Of a DNA stretch of 64,000 nucleotides, positions 49,885-58,466 are shown piece by piece (the stretch's first letter is position 1; every line of letters starts with the position of its first letter). A model generated the notes under the pieces. That model saw nothing but the letters and a program-made list of their open reading frames with translations. It was not told the DNA's origin and searched no databases. This stretch comes from Lachnospiraceae bacterium (GTDB lineage Bacteria > Bacillota > Clostridia > Lachnospirales > Lachnospiraceae): positions 147,305-211,304 of the forward strand of contig JAFQQI010000066.1 of NCBI GenBank assembly GCA_017411305.1, in the 5' to 3' direction. Position numbers and translations under genes: made by a program.

Positions 49885-50148
49885 AGCGGATAATTGTTCA
49901 TTTTCTTCAGGCAGCATGCTAAGGCGTGCTGCCTGTTCCAATAAAAACTTATATCGTTTCATGACGGAATTTACTTCGTAAATATAGCAGTCAATTAAAT
50001 CCGGTTCCGTCACATTATCAAAGCCCGCGTATGCAACCTCAAGGGCTTTTTTTGTTTTTTCCAAATCAGACAAAAGAGCGTTTCTTTCAATTTCCTGCTC
50101 TGATATTGTGCGGTTTACATGGGAAGATGTACTAAAAAATGTTTTCAT
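49846..50148 (-). CDS. DUF2508 (YaaL-like) protein
   Basis: 100 residues, helical, with LLSDLEKTKKALEVAYAGFDNVTEPDLIDCYIYEVNSVMKRY matching the DUF2508/YaaL pattern (quoted as the core region, about residues 23-65). In B. subtilis yaaL lies directly upstream of bofA; here it lies divergently from a bofA-like gene, so the link is kept while orientation changed. AGAGGGA precedes ATG 50148; a frame open to 50292 is upstream of this site. Function unknown. It overlaps the fliS 3' end by 39 bases. Confidence 0.75.
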   Translation of the reverse strand: MKTFFSTSSHVNRTISEQEIERNALLSDLEKTKKALEVAYAGFDNVTEPDLIDCYIYEVNSVMKRYKFLLEQAARLSMLPEENEQLSALNTKAPVTSLVG

Positions 50149-50345
50149 AAAATCCCTCTTTCCTGTCATGGTACTACTATAATCATATTCCGATATCAGC
50201 CAATCATTCCCTTTTTTAGAAGTATAGACAAAATTTTTTCTTCTATACGGCTTGCAAAGAAGATATTTTGCATATGTATACAATCCGGGCATATATTAAA
50301 GAAACAGGATTTTAGCAAAATGTTAATAAGGAGAAAAAATAACCT

Positions 50346-50618
50346 ATGGAAACATACGGAGGTATTGCATGGATGATAGGTGTATTGGGGGCTGTTTTTG
50401 GGATTGTGGTTTTGCGTAGACATATAGAAATTCTGATTAATTTCGTATTAAGAGGCGTGCTTGGACTGTTTTTCATCTATTTTGGCAATTATTTTCTGGC
50501 AGAAATGATTCCGGAACTTACACTGGGTTATAATCTTACCAATTTTTTGGCTTCCGGTCTCTTAGGGGTTCCGGGAATTATGATGCTTTACGGTATCCGG
50601 TTTTATACCCTTTGGTAA
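50346..50618 (+). CDS. BofA-family membrane protein
   Basis: 90 residues with two to three membrane helices. The pattern LRRHIEILINFVLRGVLGL and NYFLAEMIPELTLGYNLTNFLASGLLGVPGIMMLYGIR matches the BofA (pro-sigma-K processing inhibitor) family (core about residues 23-85). In Bacillus, BofA holds back SpoIVFB during sporulation. Non-sporulating Clostridia may keep this gene, so it is not proof of sporulation. AAGGAG precedes the ATG. Confidence 0.82.
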   Translation: METYGGIAWMIGVLGAVFGIVVLRRHIEILINFVLRGVLGLFFIYFGNYFLAEMIPELTLGYNLTNFLASGLLGVPGIMMLYGIRFYTLW

Positions 50619-50732
50619 TTTTTATACTATTAAAATAATCAGTAATTATGCGGACTTCAAGGATTTAAAACAGTTTAAAGAGGAAAGAATTTAGTAAAAT
50701 TATACAAAAATGAAAAAAATAATTTGTGCGAC

Positions 50733-50761
50733 TTTACAATTAAATAAATCTCCGTTATAAT
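50733..50761 (+). promoter_or_regulatory. Promoter of the Tad operon
   Basis: TTTACA (50733-50738), 17-bp spacer, TATAAT (50756-50761). Start site near 50768 leaves a leader of about 140 bases to the TTG start of tadZ. The region from 50619 has no other feature. Confidence 0.65.
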
Positions 50762-50906
50762 TCTTTTTACAAACAAGACAGTCTTAATTGTATCAATGAA
50801 TGAGAGTAAGGACGTGCTTTCATTCATCAAAAATTCCGGGAGATTCTCCCAATCATTCAAGGAACAACGCAGCTTGACATCTTTATATGAGCAGAAAGGG
50901 GTACTA

Positions 50907-51929
50907 TTGGATAGAAAAATCCTTGCGATTTTTGACTGTGAGGAGAACTATGCCTATCGTCTGATGGATTTTATCGGAACAAGGGATAAGATTCCTTTTG
51001 AAATCCATGTCTTTACAAGAGCAGACAGCTTTTTTTCTTTTGCGAAGGAGACAGAAATAGAATGTCTTCTCATTTCAGAAAACGCATATCAAAGCAAAAT
51101 TGAACAACTGAACATTGCACATATTATTGTTTTAAGTGAAAATGGTGAAAACTTAAATCGCGCATTATGTCATATTAACAAGTATCAGTCTTGTGAAAAC
51201 GTAGTCCGGGAAGTTATGCATTATTATGCAGACAAAACGGAAAGCGGCAGAATGATACGGACAGGAAGTCATCGGATGCGCATCATCGGAATCTATACAC
51301 CTGCAACCAGGTGTCTCCAAACAACTTTTTCTTTTACTTTGGGTCAGATGCTGGCCCGTCAGAGCAAAACCCTATATTTAAATTTTGAAGCATATTCAGG
51401 ACTGGGACGAATGTTGAGCAGAGAATTTAGCCGGGACTTGTCCGACTTGATTTATTACCTGAATAGTGCAAGGGACAAACTGTTTTACCACATGGAAGGA
51501 ATGATTGAAACGGTAAACGGACTTGATTTCATTCCGCCGGCAGAAATATATCAGAATCTTGCCGGTATCAGAGGAGCCCAGTGGATTGATTTATTTGAAG
51601 AAATAGAAAAGACAAGTGAATATGAATATCTTTTATTGGATTTGTCAGATTGCGTCATGGATTTGTGGGAAATTCTGAAGCATTGTGACAGGGTATATAC
51701 CATTACCAGGAATGATTCGATTGCAACTGCCAAAATAGAGCAGTATGAAAAAGTTTTGGAAAGCATGCAACAACAGAGTGTGCTGACGAAAACCAGAAAG
51801 TGGGAATTGCCTTTGTTCAAAAAATTGCCGCTTCGTTTTGAAGAACTAACCTATGGGGATTTAGCAGGTTATATCCGTAAAGAAGTATTTCCGGATTTAT
51901 TTGGGGAGGAAGGGTATGGAACAAAGTAA
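50907..51929 (+). CDS. tadZ: TadZ/CpaE-like protein of the Tad pilus
   Basis: 340 residues. It begins MDRKILAIFDCEENYAYRLMDF, a receiver-like atypical first domain (receptor-like, about 1-120), followed by an MinD/ParA-type domain with the diverged P-loop IIGIYTPATRCLQTTFSF (no canonical Lys-Thr) and YEYLLLDLSDCVMDLW as the Walker B-like strand. TadZ marks pilus assembly sites at the membrane. I start at TTG 50907 after AGAAAGGGG; the upstream in-frame ATG 50796 would add 37 residues without homology and has no site. It overlaps tadA by 14 bases. Confidence 0.78.
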   Translation: MDRKILAIFDCEENYAYRLMDFIGTRDKIPFEIHVFTRADSFFSFAKETEIECLLISENAYQSKIEQLNIAHIIVLSENGENLNRALCHINKYQSCENVVREVMHYYADKTESGRMIRTGSHRMRIIGIYTPATRCLQTTFSFTLGQMLARQSKTLYLNFEAYSGLGRMLSREFSRDLSDLIYYLNSARDKLFYHMEGMIETVNGLDFIPPAEIYQNLAGIRGAQWIDLFEEIEKTSEYEYLLLDLSDCVMDLWEILKHCDRVYTITRNDSIATAKIEQYEKVLESMQQQSVLTKTRKWELPLFKKLPLRFEELTYGDLAGYIRKEVFPDLFGEEGYGTK

Positions 51930-53151
51930 AGAGACAATTAACAGTATTAAGGAGAAAATTATCCGCAATCTGGACTTGTCAAAGCATATGAGTGATGAGG
52001 AAATCAGAGACTTGATAGACGGAGAAATTCTTAGACACAGAAAGAGTCTGTTACTATCTCCCAAAGAACGGATACAGCTTAGCAGAGATATTTTTTATAA
52101 CATTCGGAGATACGGAATTTTGCAGGAGTTACTACAGGATTCTCAAATAACAGAAATTATGGTAAATGGTACAGAGCCTGTTTTTGTAGAAAAAAAGGGA
52201 AAACTGATACAGTTGTCTATTCGGTTTGAAAGCCAGGAAATGCTGAAACAGGTTATTCAGCAGATGGTATCGGAAGCAAACAGGGTAGTAAATGAAGCAG
52301 CCCCTATTGTGGACGTCAGACTAAAGGACGGCTCCCGGGTGAATGTGGTATTATCTCCGGTTGCAATAAACGGACCCATTCTTACGATACGGAGATTTCC
52401 GGAAGAGGCTATCACCATGCAACAACTGATTGCCATGAATTCGGTCAGTAAAGAAATTGCATTATTTTTACAAAAGCAGGTTGAAGCAGGAAAGAACATT
52501 TTGGTATGCGGAGGAACCGGTTGCGGGAAAACTACATTCCTAAACGTACTATCAGGATTTATTCCCGAAGAAGAAAGGGTAATTACTATTGAGGACAGTG
52601 CAGAGCTCCAGTTACATAATAAGCCTAATCTGGTAAGGCTGGAAACCAGAAATGCAAATGTGGAAGGATGTAGGGAAATTACAATCAGGGATCTGTTAAA
52701 AACATCACTGCGTATGCGGCCGGATAGGATTATTGTGGGGGAAGTTAGAGGGAAAGAAGCTGTGGATATGTTGCAAAGTGTTAATGTAGGGCACAGCGCC
52801 ATGACAACTGTTCACGCTAACAGTGTCAGGGATGTCATTAGTAGGTTGGAAACCATGGTATTGATGGGAATGGAGCTTCCGATCAGTGCAATTCGCAGAC
52901 AAATAGCCTCCGGATTTGATCTGATGATTCATTTAGGCAGATTAAAGGACGGCAGCAGACGTCTGTTAGAGATTGCTTCCCCACAGTTAACGGATGAAAA
53001 CGGAGAGATACTTATAAAATCCCTTTACCGGCTACAAATAGCAGAAGAATCAATGGAAGGGAGAATCATGGGAAGATGGGTAAAAGAAAATGAAATCTCA
53101 GATGATGAATTACCTAATTATAAAAAGCGTAATGGTAACAGTATTAATTGA
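51916..53151 (+). CDS. tadA: Tad pilus assembly ATPase TadA/CpaF
   Basis: 411 residues of the VirB11/CpaF type. Walker A is GGTGCGKTTFLN (Lys205), the Asp box lies near ITIEDSAELQL, Walker B is PDRIIVGEVRG and the His box is GHSAMTTVHANS. It powers pilin insertion and extension. ATG 51916 follows GAGGAAGGG; frames upstream to 51901 lie in the site. It starts inside the tadZ gene and ends inside the tadB start, as in tightly packed Tad operons. Confidence 0.95.
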   Translation: MEQSKETINSIKEKIIRNLDLSKHMSDEEIRDLIDGEILRHRKSLLLSPKERIQLSRDIFYNIRRYGILQELLQDSQITEIMVNGTEPVFVEKKGKLIQLSIRFESQEMLKQVIQQMVSEANRVVNEAAPIVDVRLKDGSRVNVVLSPVAINGPILTIRRFPEEAITMQQLIAMNSVSKEIALFLQKQVEAGKNILVCGGTGCGKTTFLNVLSGFIPEEERVITIEDSAELQLHNKPNLVRLETRNANVEGCREITIRDLLKTSLRMRPDRIIVGEVRGKEAVDMLQSVNVGHSAMTTVHANSVRDVISRLETMVLMGMELPISAIRRQIASGFDLMIHLGRLKDGSRRLLEIASPQLTDENGEILIKSLYRLQIAEESMEGRIMGRWVKENEISDDELPNYKKRNGNSIN

Positions 53152-53806
53152 TTATTGCTTTTACCGGAGCATCTGGGGAATAATTCCTGCAGGAATCATT
53201 GGAATTATATTTTACAGAGAAGAGAAAAGAGAGGTTTGCAGGCGGGAAAATGAAAAGTTTAGGCAGCAGTTTAAAGAGCTTTTATATTTAGCAGCAGCCG
53301 GACAAAAGGCAGGATATTCTGTAGAGAATGCGTTTATGGGAAGCTATGAGGACTTAAAAAATTTATACGGAGAGAAAAGTGAAGTTTGCCTTTTGTTGAA
53401 AAAGATGAGTGTAGGACTGGAAAATCATATTCCCATGGCTGAATTGTGGAAAAAAGCAGGAAAAGAATATGAGGTTGTGGAAATTACGGAGTTTGCCAAG
53501 GTTTTTGAAATTGCCAAAGAGAGTGGCGGAAATATGACGGAAATACTGGAAAATACAGCAGAGGTTATAGGAAATAAAGCGGAAACAAAGCAGGAAATTG
53601 ATACATTGCTTTCGGCAAGAAGACTGGAGCAGAAAATAATGAATGCCATGCCGATTGTACTGATGCTATATGTGGAACTGACTTCTCCGGGATATTTTAG
53701 CAAAATGTATCATTCCGGGGCAGGGATTGGCATTATGACAGCAGCGCTGGCAATTTATCTGCTTGCTTATTTTTGGGGGAAAAGGATTTCGGATATTACG
53801 CAGTAA
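53090..53806 (+). CDS. tadB: TadB-like inner-membrane platform protein
   Basis: 238 residues: a membrane segment at about 13-42, a cytoplasmic T2SSF (GspF) domain at about 70-200 with AAAGQKAGYSVENAF, EFAKVFEIAKESGGNM and IDTLLSARRLEQKIM, then one or two membrane segments (near 196-210 and 218-234). It overlaps the tadA 3' end by 62 bases, a large but workable overlap. A start at the later GTG is possible if the overlap is shorter in practice. TadB and TadC form the membrane platform. Confidence 0.85.
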   Translation: MKSQMMNYLIIKSVMVTVLIDYCFYRSIWGIIPAGIIGIIFYREEKREVCRRENEKFRQQFKELLYLAAAGQKAGYSVENAFMGSYEDLKNLYGEKSEVCLLLKKMSVGLENHIPMAELWKKAGKEYEVVEITEFAKVFEIAKESGGNMTEILENTAEVIGNKAETKQEIDTLLSARRLEQKIMNAMPIVLMLYVELTSPGYFSKMYHSGAGIGIMTAALAIYLLAYFWGKRISDITQ

Positions 53807-53819
53807 GGGGGATGAAAGG

Positions 53820-55115
53820 ATGTTGAAAAGCAGACATGAAATTAAAAAGAAGCTGGAACGACTTTATCCCGGTGAAAGCAGTGAAAGGAAATATCGGGAA
53901 TATCGCCTGCGGCAAAAGAGACTGATAGTGTGTTTGATGGTTTTGGGGCTTAGTGGAAGTGTATGCAGTTTCCTATGGAGACAAACACAGAAAGAAATGT
54001 TTGAGAAAGGCGGACCGGTACGCAGGGAATGGGGAGAAGGAAATTACCGGATAACACTTTCCGCTCAAATAGGTGAAAAAGAAGAAGAAATTACTTATCT
54101 TGTGGAAGAACGGCAATATACGGAGGAGGAATTACAATATCTTCTGCAACAGGTAACAAAGAAGCTACCGGAAATCATAAAGGGGCAGAATGAAAGTCTT
54201 ACCTGTGTCAGAAAGAATCTGGTGTTACCTGCGCAGCATGAAGAGTATCCATTTACAATTGCTTGGAAAAGCAGTGACTATAGACGGCTTCGCACAAATG
54301 GGGAAGTGAATACACGGGAATTGCCGCAAGGGGGAGAAGAGATTACGCTTACAGCTCTATTGTCCTGCCAGGGAAATACCTATCGGCGGGAATTTCCTAT
54401 AAGACTTTACCCGGAAATAATCAGTGAAGAAGCCGATGCAACTGAACAGCTTAAAAACATGATTACCGAAAGTGATGAAAGGTCGAGGCAGAAATCAGTA
54501 ATACCGCTGCCTGAAAAACTGGGAGAGGATAAGATTATCTGGCAAGAGCACATAGCAGGGAAGGATGGATATTTTCTGCTGTTAGGAGTAATTGGGGGAA
54601 TAGCGGGTGCTTGGGGTATGAACAGGGAGCTGGATGAGAGGGATAAGGAACGACAAAAAGAACTTACGGCTTCTTATCCGGAATTTGTCAGTAGCTTACA
54701 ACTTTATTTGGGAGCAGGACTCTCCCTTCGTAATGCATTTTTTAGGCTGGGTAATGAGTATCGTTTGCAGAAAAAAGCAAATGAGAAAATACGGTTTTTG
54801 TATGAGGAGGTAGTACTTGCCTGTAACCGTCTTGCAAACGGAGAGCCGGAGCCGGAGGTCTATCGTAAGTGGGCAGAGAGATGCAATGAAGTTCATTACA
54901 GAAAATTGGGATATTTGCTTGTATCCTACAGCAGACGCGGAAACGGTGATATTTTACGGCAGTTAGGGAAGGAGGCCTATCATGCATGGGAGGAATGCAG
55001 ACAAAAGGTAAGAAAGCAGGGAGAAGAAGCCGGAACAAAAATGGTATTTCCGATGGTATTAATGCTTTTGGTGGTTATGATGCTGATACTTCTGCCTGTT
55101 TATGTGGGCTTTTAG
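53820..55115 (+). CDS. tadC: TadC-like platform protein with N-terminal Ig-like extracytoplasmic domain
   Basis: 431 residues. A membrane helix at about 32-52 is followed by about 190 residues outside the cytoplasm: a region with YTEEELQYLLQQV and an Ig-like unit with TIAWKSSDYRRLRTNGEV and ITLTALLSCQGNTYRREF, like atrophied bacterial Ig-like domains. A second membrane helix is at about 247-264. The T2SSF domain follows with ASYPEFVSSLQLYLGAGLSL and RGNGDILRQL, and a final membrane helix at 412-430. Common TadC proteins lack the external domain. ATG 53820 follows AAGGGGGATGAAAGG. Confidence 0.8.
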   Translation: MLKSRHEIKKKLERLYPGESSERKYREYRLRQKRLIVCLMVLGLSGSVCSFLWRQTQKEMFEKGGPVRREWGEGNYRITLSAQIGEKEEEITYLVEERQYTEEELQYLLQQVTKKLPEIIKGQNESLTCVRKNLVLPAQHEEYPFTIAWKSSDYRRLRTNGEVNTRELPQGGEEITLTALLSCQGNTYRREFPIRLYPEIISEEADATEQLKNMITESDERSRQKSVIPLPEKLGEDKIIWQEHIAGKDGYFLLLGVIGGIAGAWGMNRELDERDKERQKELTASYPEFVSSLQLYLGAGLSLRNAFFRLGNEYRLQKKANEKIRFLYEEVVLACNRLANGEPEPEVYRKWAERCNEVHYRKLGYLLVSYSRRGNGDILRQLGKEAYHAWEECRQKVRKQGEEAGTKMVFPMVLMLLVVMMLILLPVYVGF

Positions 55116-55167
55116 TAAGTCAAATTTCAGATAAGGTAATTTGTTAAAAAGAAAGGAAGGACAGAAA

Positions 55168-55335
55168 ATGAAAAGAATGGGAAAAACAAACAACAGAGGA
55201 ATGGGGACCGTGGAAATTATTTTAATCATAGTGGTATTAATTGGGCTTGTGCTGATTTTTAAAACACAGATTCAGGAGCTGGTAGAAACAGTGTTTGAAA
55301 AAATAGCAGTAGACAGCTCTGCGATACTTGCATGA
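55168..55335 (+). CDS. flp: Flp-type pilin (Flp1 family)
   Basis: 55 residues: a leader with Lys/Arg, then RGMGTVEIILIIVVLIGLVL, the Flp1-family class IVb pilin start. Prepilin cleavage is expected after Gly11, putting Glu16 at position +5, which fits the rule for type IV pilins. GGAAGGA precedes ATG 55168. It is the only candidate major pilin in the locus. Its stop overlaps the next ATG (ATGA). Confidence 0.88.
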   Translation: MKRMGKTNNRGMGTVEIILIIVVLIGLVLIFKTQIQELVETVFEKIAVDSSAILA

Positions 55336-56693
55336 TGAAGGGAAGTATTACAACTTTTCTGGCACTGTCATTGTCGGTTTTAACCGGATTTTTGCTGTTT
55401 TTAACCGGCAGTGCAGTCAGAAATGCAGAGAAGATTTGCTTGGAAGGAGCGATGGATTTGGGAATGAATTCCGTACTCGGAGAATTTCATACAGGTTTAC
55501 ATGACAGATACGGATTGCTGTATATTGATTTATCTTATGGGGCAGGGGAGCCGGCTTTGGAAAAGTTGGAATCCCGGCTGGATTTTTTTGCCGGCCGGAA
55601 TGCTAAGGAAGAAAAGAACAGTCCGTGGGGAAAAGTGACGATAGGACAAGTGTCGGTTAACCGGATTGCATCTGCCGCATTTAATGATGGAAATGCCTTG
55701 AAATACCAAGCCGTTTGCTATATGCAGGACTGTAATCACAAGAAAAAGCAACGGGGAAAAGAGTGGTCAGAGATTTCAATCGTAGGAGACCGTGATGTAA
55801 TGGCAGAATGGAGCGGACTTATGGGACAGATTGCAGAAATAGAGCCGCCGTTGATACAAAATGAAAAAGGAGAGTGGGTTGAGGTCCCTTTAGACAATCC
55901 TGCAGATGCTGTTTTTGCGCTTGCCGGCAGTGATTTATTTTATCTTGGGGGAATCGACGGAAACAGTATCGGCGTGGGAATGATACAGCCGGGCGATTAT
56001 GCATCACATAGGACGCTGCAAAATGTACAGTACGGAGAAACGAAAGAAGCAGATACAGAATTGTTTGTGTCTTATTTACATGAAAAGATGGGTAATTACG
56101 GAAGGATAAGAGAAAACAGCTTTTTGCAATATCAGTTGGAATATGTAATCATGGGCAGATTTTCTGATTATGAAAATCTGCAGGCAGTAATAGAAAAAAT
56201 TTTGCAATGGTGTTTTGCAAGAAACTTGGAATATGCCATGAATAACGATGCAATGCAAAGTATGGCTTTTCAAACAGCAGAAAACTTACGGGCGGTTTCT
56301 TTAAAGGAAGCTTACAAAAGACCTGTAGCCGAAAGTATGATTTATGCCATTGCTTATCTGGAAAGTCTGGCAGAGGTACGTTGCATATTTTCAGGAGGAA
56401 ATATTACTTCAGAGAAAGAAAGCTTTTATTTGTCCTGGGATCAAATGCTTTTAGCCTGCATTACACAAATACCGTCATTTCCGGATGGTATTTGTTATGA
56501 GGATTTTTTGACGGTGTTGCTCATGCAGCTTTCCGAAAAAGAGCGGAATTTACGAAGCATGGACATTATGGAAATGGATATCCGAATGAATGATGGAAAC
56601 CCGGGATTTGCAATGGATTTTTGTGCAGAAAGAATAGAAGCCGAGGTGAAAGCAGGCAGCTACAGCCTGAAAAGAACCTATGGATATTATTGA
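55332..56693 (+). CDS. DUF5702 protein of the Tad locus
   Basis: 453 residues: MKGSITTFLALSLSVLTGFLLFLTG-like N-terminal membrane helix (about 6-28) and a large external domain. Start and pattern (MDLGMNSVLGEF, LHDRYGLLYIDLSYG) match DUF5702, found only in monoderm Tad loci. Probably a minor pilin-like or external assembly protein (inference). It starts on the stop codon of flp (ATGA overlap), so its level is tied to the pilin. Confidence 0.78.
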   Translation: MMKGSITTFLALSLSVLTGFLLFLTGSAVRNAEKICLEGAMDLGMNSVLGEFHTGLHDRYGLLYIDLSYGAGEPALEKLESRLDFFAGRNAKEEKNSPWGKVTIGQVSVNRIASAAFNDGNALKYQAVCYMQDCNHKKKQRGKEWSEISIVGDRDVMAEWSGLMGQIAEIEPPLIQNEKGEWVEVPLDNPADAVFALAGSDLFYLGGIDGNSIGVGMIQPGDYASHRTLQNVQYGETKEADTELFVSYLHEKMGNYGRIRENSFLQYQLEYVIMGRFSDYENLQAVIEKILQWCFARNLEYAMNNDAMQSMAFQTAENLRAVSLKEAYKRPVAESMIYAIAYLESLAEVRCIFSGGNITSEKESFYLSWDQMLLACITQIPSFPDGICYEDFLTVLLMQLSEKERNLRSMDIMEMDIRMNDGNPGFAMDFCAERIEAEVKAGSYSLKRTYGYY

Positions 56694-57576
56694 CGAAAGG
56701 GGAAAAGGGAAGATGCTCTCCGGGCAGGAAACAAACTTAGGGACATATATCAGCATAAAGGCCCGTTCTCTCACTACGCTTAATAGGAGAGCATCGTTTC
56801 TTTTCTCTTTCCCTTTAAAGTGCAGGGCGTCTCTGACTGTAGAGGCGTCCCTGGTACTTCCTTTATTTGTATTTTATATGATGACTATTCTTTACAGCAT
56901 AGAGATAGTACGTTTCCAAAGTGATGTATACGAAGCTTTACATAGTGAAGTAACAAGAGGAAGCTTTGCAGCATATGCTGTCCGGTACGGAGAGGGGCAG
57001 GAACAAACGGCAAGCCTTGCAGAGCAGAATATCAGAGGATACTTGGAAGAACAATTACTGCCGTATTTATGTGTAGAGGGAAACAGAGAAGGAATCATCA
57101 TTGAAATGCAGAAGAATGTATTAGGGAAGGATAACCGGCAATTATCAGTGTCCTATACTGTGAAACCATTTATTTATCTGTTGCCTATCGGTGATATGTA
57201 TGTGAAAGACAGTGTTTTCATACATGATTTTACCGGATATCAAAAGGATGGGATATGGAATGAAGAAACAAAAGATATCTATGTCTATATTACACCCACC
57301 GGAAAGAAATATCACTATTCAGAAACCTGTACTTATCTGAAAGTGAAACTTCAGATGACAGAAAGCAGGGAAGTAGAAAAACATCGGAATGCGGACGGAA
57401 AGAAATATAAACCATGTGAAATATGCGGCACGAAAAATAATCATTTTGTTTATTTTACAGAGTGGGGAGACCGCTATCATAGTAAAACTGATTGTGAGAC
57501 AATTCAAAGAACCGTATTTGTGGTTCCGCTTTCACAAGTGGAGGGACGGACGGCCTGCAGCAAATGCGGAGGATAA
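56680..57576 (+). CDS. TadE-like pseudopilin with C-terminal duplicated Cys/His module
   Basis: 298 residues. The TadE-like membrane segment starts late, at ASLTVEASLVLPLF (Glu55), followed by an external domain to about 190. The last 110 residues hold two similar units: YHYSETCTYLK with KYKPCEICG, and RYHSKTDCETIQ with RTACSKCGG. Each has His, Cys and a C-x-x-C pair and may bind zinc. The start is uncertain: ATG 56680 overlaps the DUF5702 gene, ATG 56713 has AAGGG upstream but very close. Part of the N-terminus lies in an inverted repeat (56712-56795). Probably a surface-exposed minor pilus protein. Confidence 0.7.
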   Translation: MDIIDERGKGKMLSGQETNLGTYISIKARSLTTLNRRASFLFSFPLKCRASLTVEASLVLPLFVFYMMTILYSIEIVRFQSDVYEALHSEVTRGSFAAYAVRYGEGQEQTASLAEQNIRGYLEEQLLPYLCVEGNREGIIIEMQKNVLGKDNRQLSVSYTVKPFIYLLPIGDMYVKDSVFIHDFTGYQKDGIWNEETKDIYVYITPTGKKYHYSETCTYLKVKLQMTESREVEKHRNADGKKYKPCEICGTKNNHFVYFTEWGDRYHSKTDCETIQRTVFVVPLSQVEGRTACSKCGG

Positions 57577-57607
57577 AAATTCAAAACAATACAAAAGGGG
57601 TGAAAAG

Positions 57608-58036
57608 ATGGAAATACATGAGAAAATCGGATTTGGTGCGGCACTTATACTGACAGCACTGCTGGCAGGGCAGGATATCCGTGAAAAAAGAGTATCTTTG
57701 TTTGTAATTGTTTTATCCGGTAGTATTGCGCTATTGTATTTGGCAGCAGGAGAAAGACTGGAGCTTGTATCACTGTGTTTTAGAATTCTGCCGGGAGCAT
57801 TACTTCTTTTTACGGCACTTTTGTCTGAAGAAAAGATAGGCTATGGGGATGGAGCGGCAGTACTTGTATTGGGGCTTTGGACAAGCGGGATATTTTGCTT
57901 ATCAACTGTGAGTATCGGCTTGCTTTTGGCGGGAGCTTATGGAACATTACTCTTACTTTCAGGAAAAAAGAACCGCCGGATACCGTTTATGCCGTTTCTG
58001 CTTACAGCCATGGAGGTGATGCTTATTTATGTATAA
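57608..58036 (+). CDS. tadV: Prepilin peptidase TadV/CpaA
   Basis: 142 residues, short form of the A24 aspartic peptidase without the N-methylase domain. About five membrane helices. The catalytic Asps are Asp23 (GQDIREKRVS) and Asp81 in GYGDG. It cleaves Flp and probably TadE-like leaders. ATG 57608 follows GGGGTGAAAAG. Its last 8 bases overlap the next gene. Confidence 0.9.
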   Translation: MEIHEKIGFGAALILTALLAGQDIREKRVSLFVIVLSGSIALLYLAAGERLELVSLCFRILPGALLLFTALLSEEKIGYGDGAAVLVLGLWTSGIFCLSTVSIGLLLAGAYGTLLLLSGKKNRRIPFMPFLLTAMEVMLIYV

Positions 58037-58466
58037 AAAGGTGAATGGATATTTTACCGTAGAAGCTGTGTATTTGATACCGATAGTATTACTTTTATAC
58101 GTTTTGGTTATTGTAAGCGGATTCTATCTGTATGACAGGTGCGTCATATCACAGGATGGCTATCTGTTGGCATTTCGGGCAGGACATTTTAGTGATTCGG
58201 CGGAAAACTACGGAGAAATTATTTATGCAGATATGCCTGAGGAAATTGATGAAAGTTATATTAGAGACAGATTTTCTGACAGATCAAAAGTTTATCCTTA
58301 TTTGCGAGAAGGAGAACTAAAGATAAAGGTACAGAACGAAGAGGTTATGGTAACAGTTTCCGGCTTTCGTAGATTGCTTTCTGTAAATAAGTCTGTACTG
58401 AGACAAAATCCGATAAAAATAATCAGGGATGTAAGGAGGAAGAATCATGGAAGTGAAATACCATAA
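58029..58466 (+). CDS. tadE: TadE-type pseudopilin
   Basis: 145 residues: GYFTVEAVYLIPIVLLLYV at the N-terminus (prepilin-like with Glu at +5 after Gly7), one membrane helix, then an external domain ending with VSGFRRLLSVNK. Typical of TadE/F minor pilins. It overlaps both neighbours (8 and 20 bases), the sign of one operon. Confidence 0.85.
   Translation: MYKKVNGYFTVEAVYLIPIVLLLYVLVIVSGFYLYDRCVISQDGYLLAFRAGHFSDSAENYGEIIYADMPEEIDESYIRDRFSDRSKVYPYLREGELKIKVQNEEVMVTVSGFRRLLSVNKSVLRQNPIKIIRDVRRKNHGSEIP

Noticed and set aside
50796-50906. ATG 50796 as the start of tadZ
   Set aside because: There is no ribosome binding site, and the family-like sequence begins at the TTG 50907, which has one.
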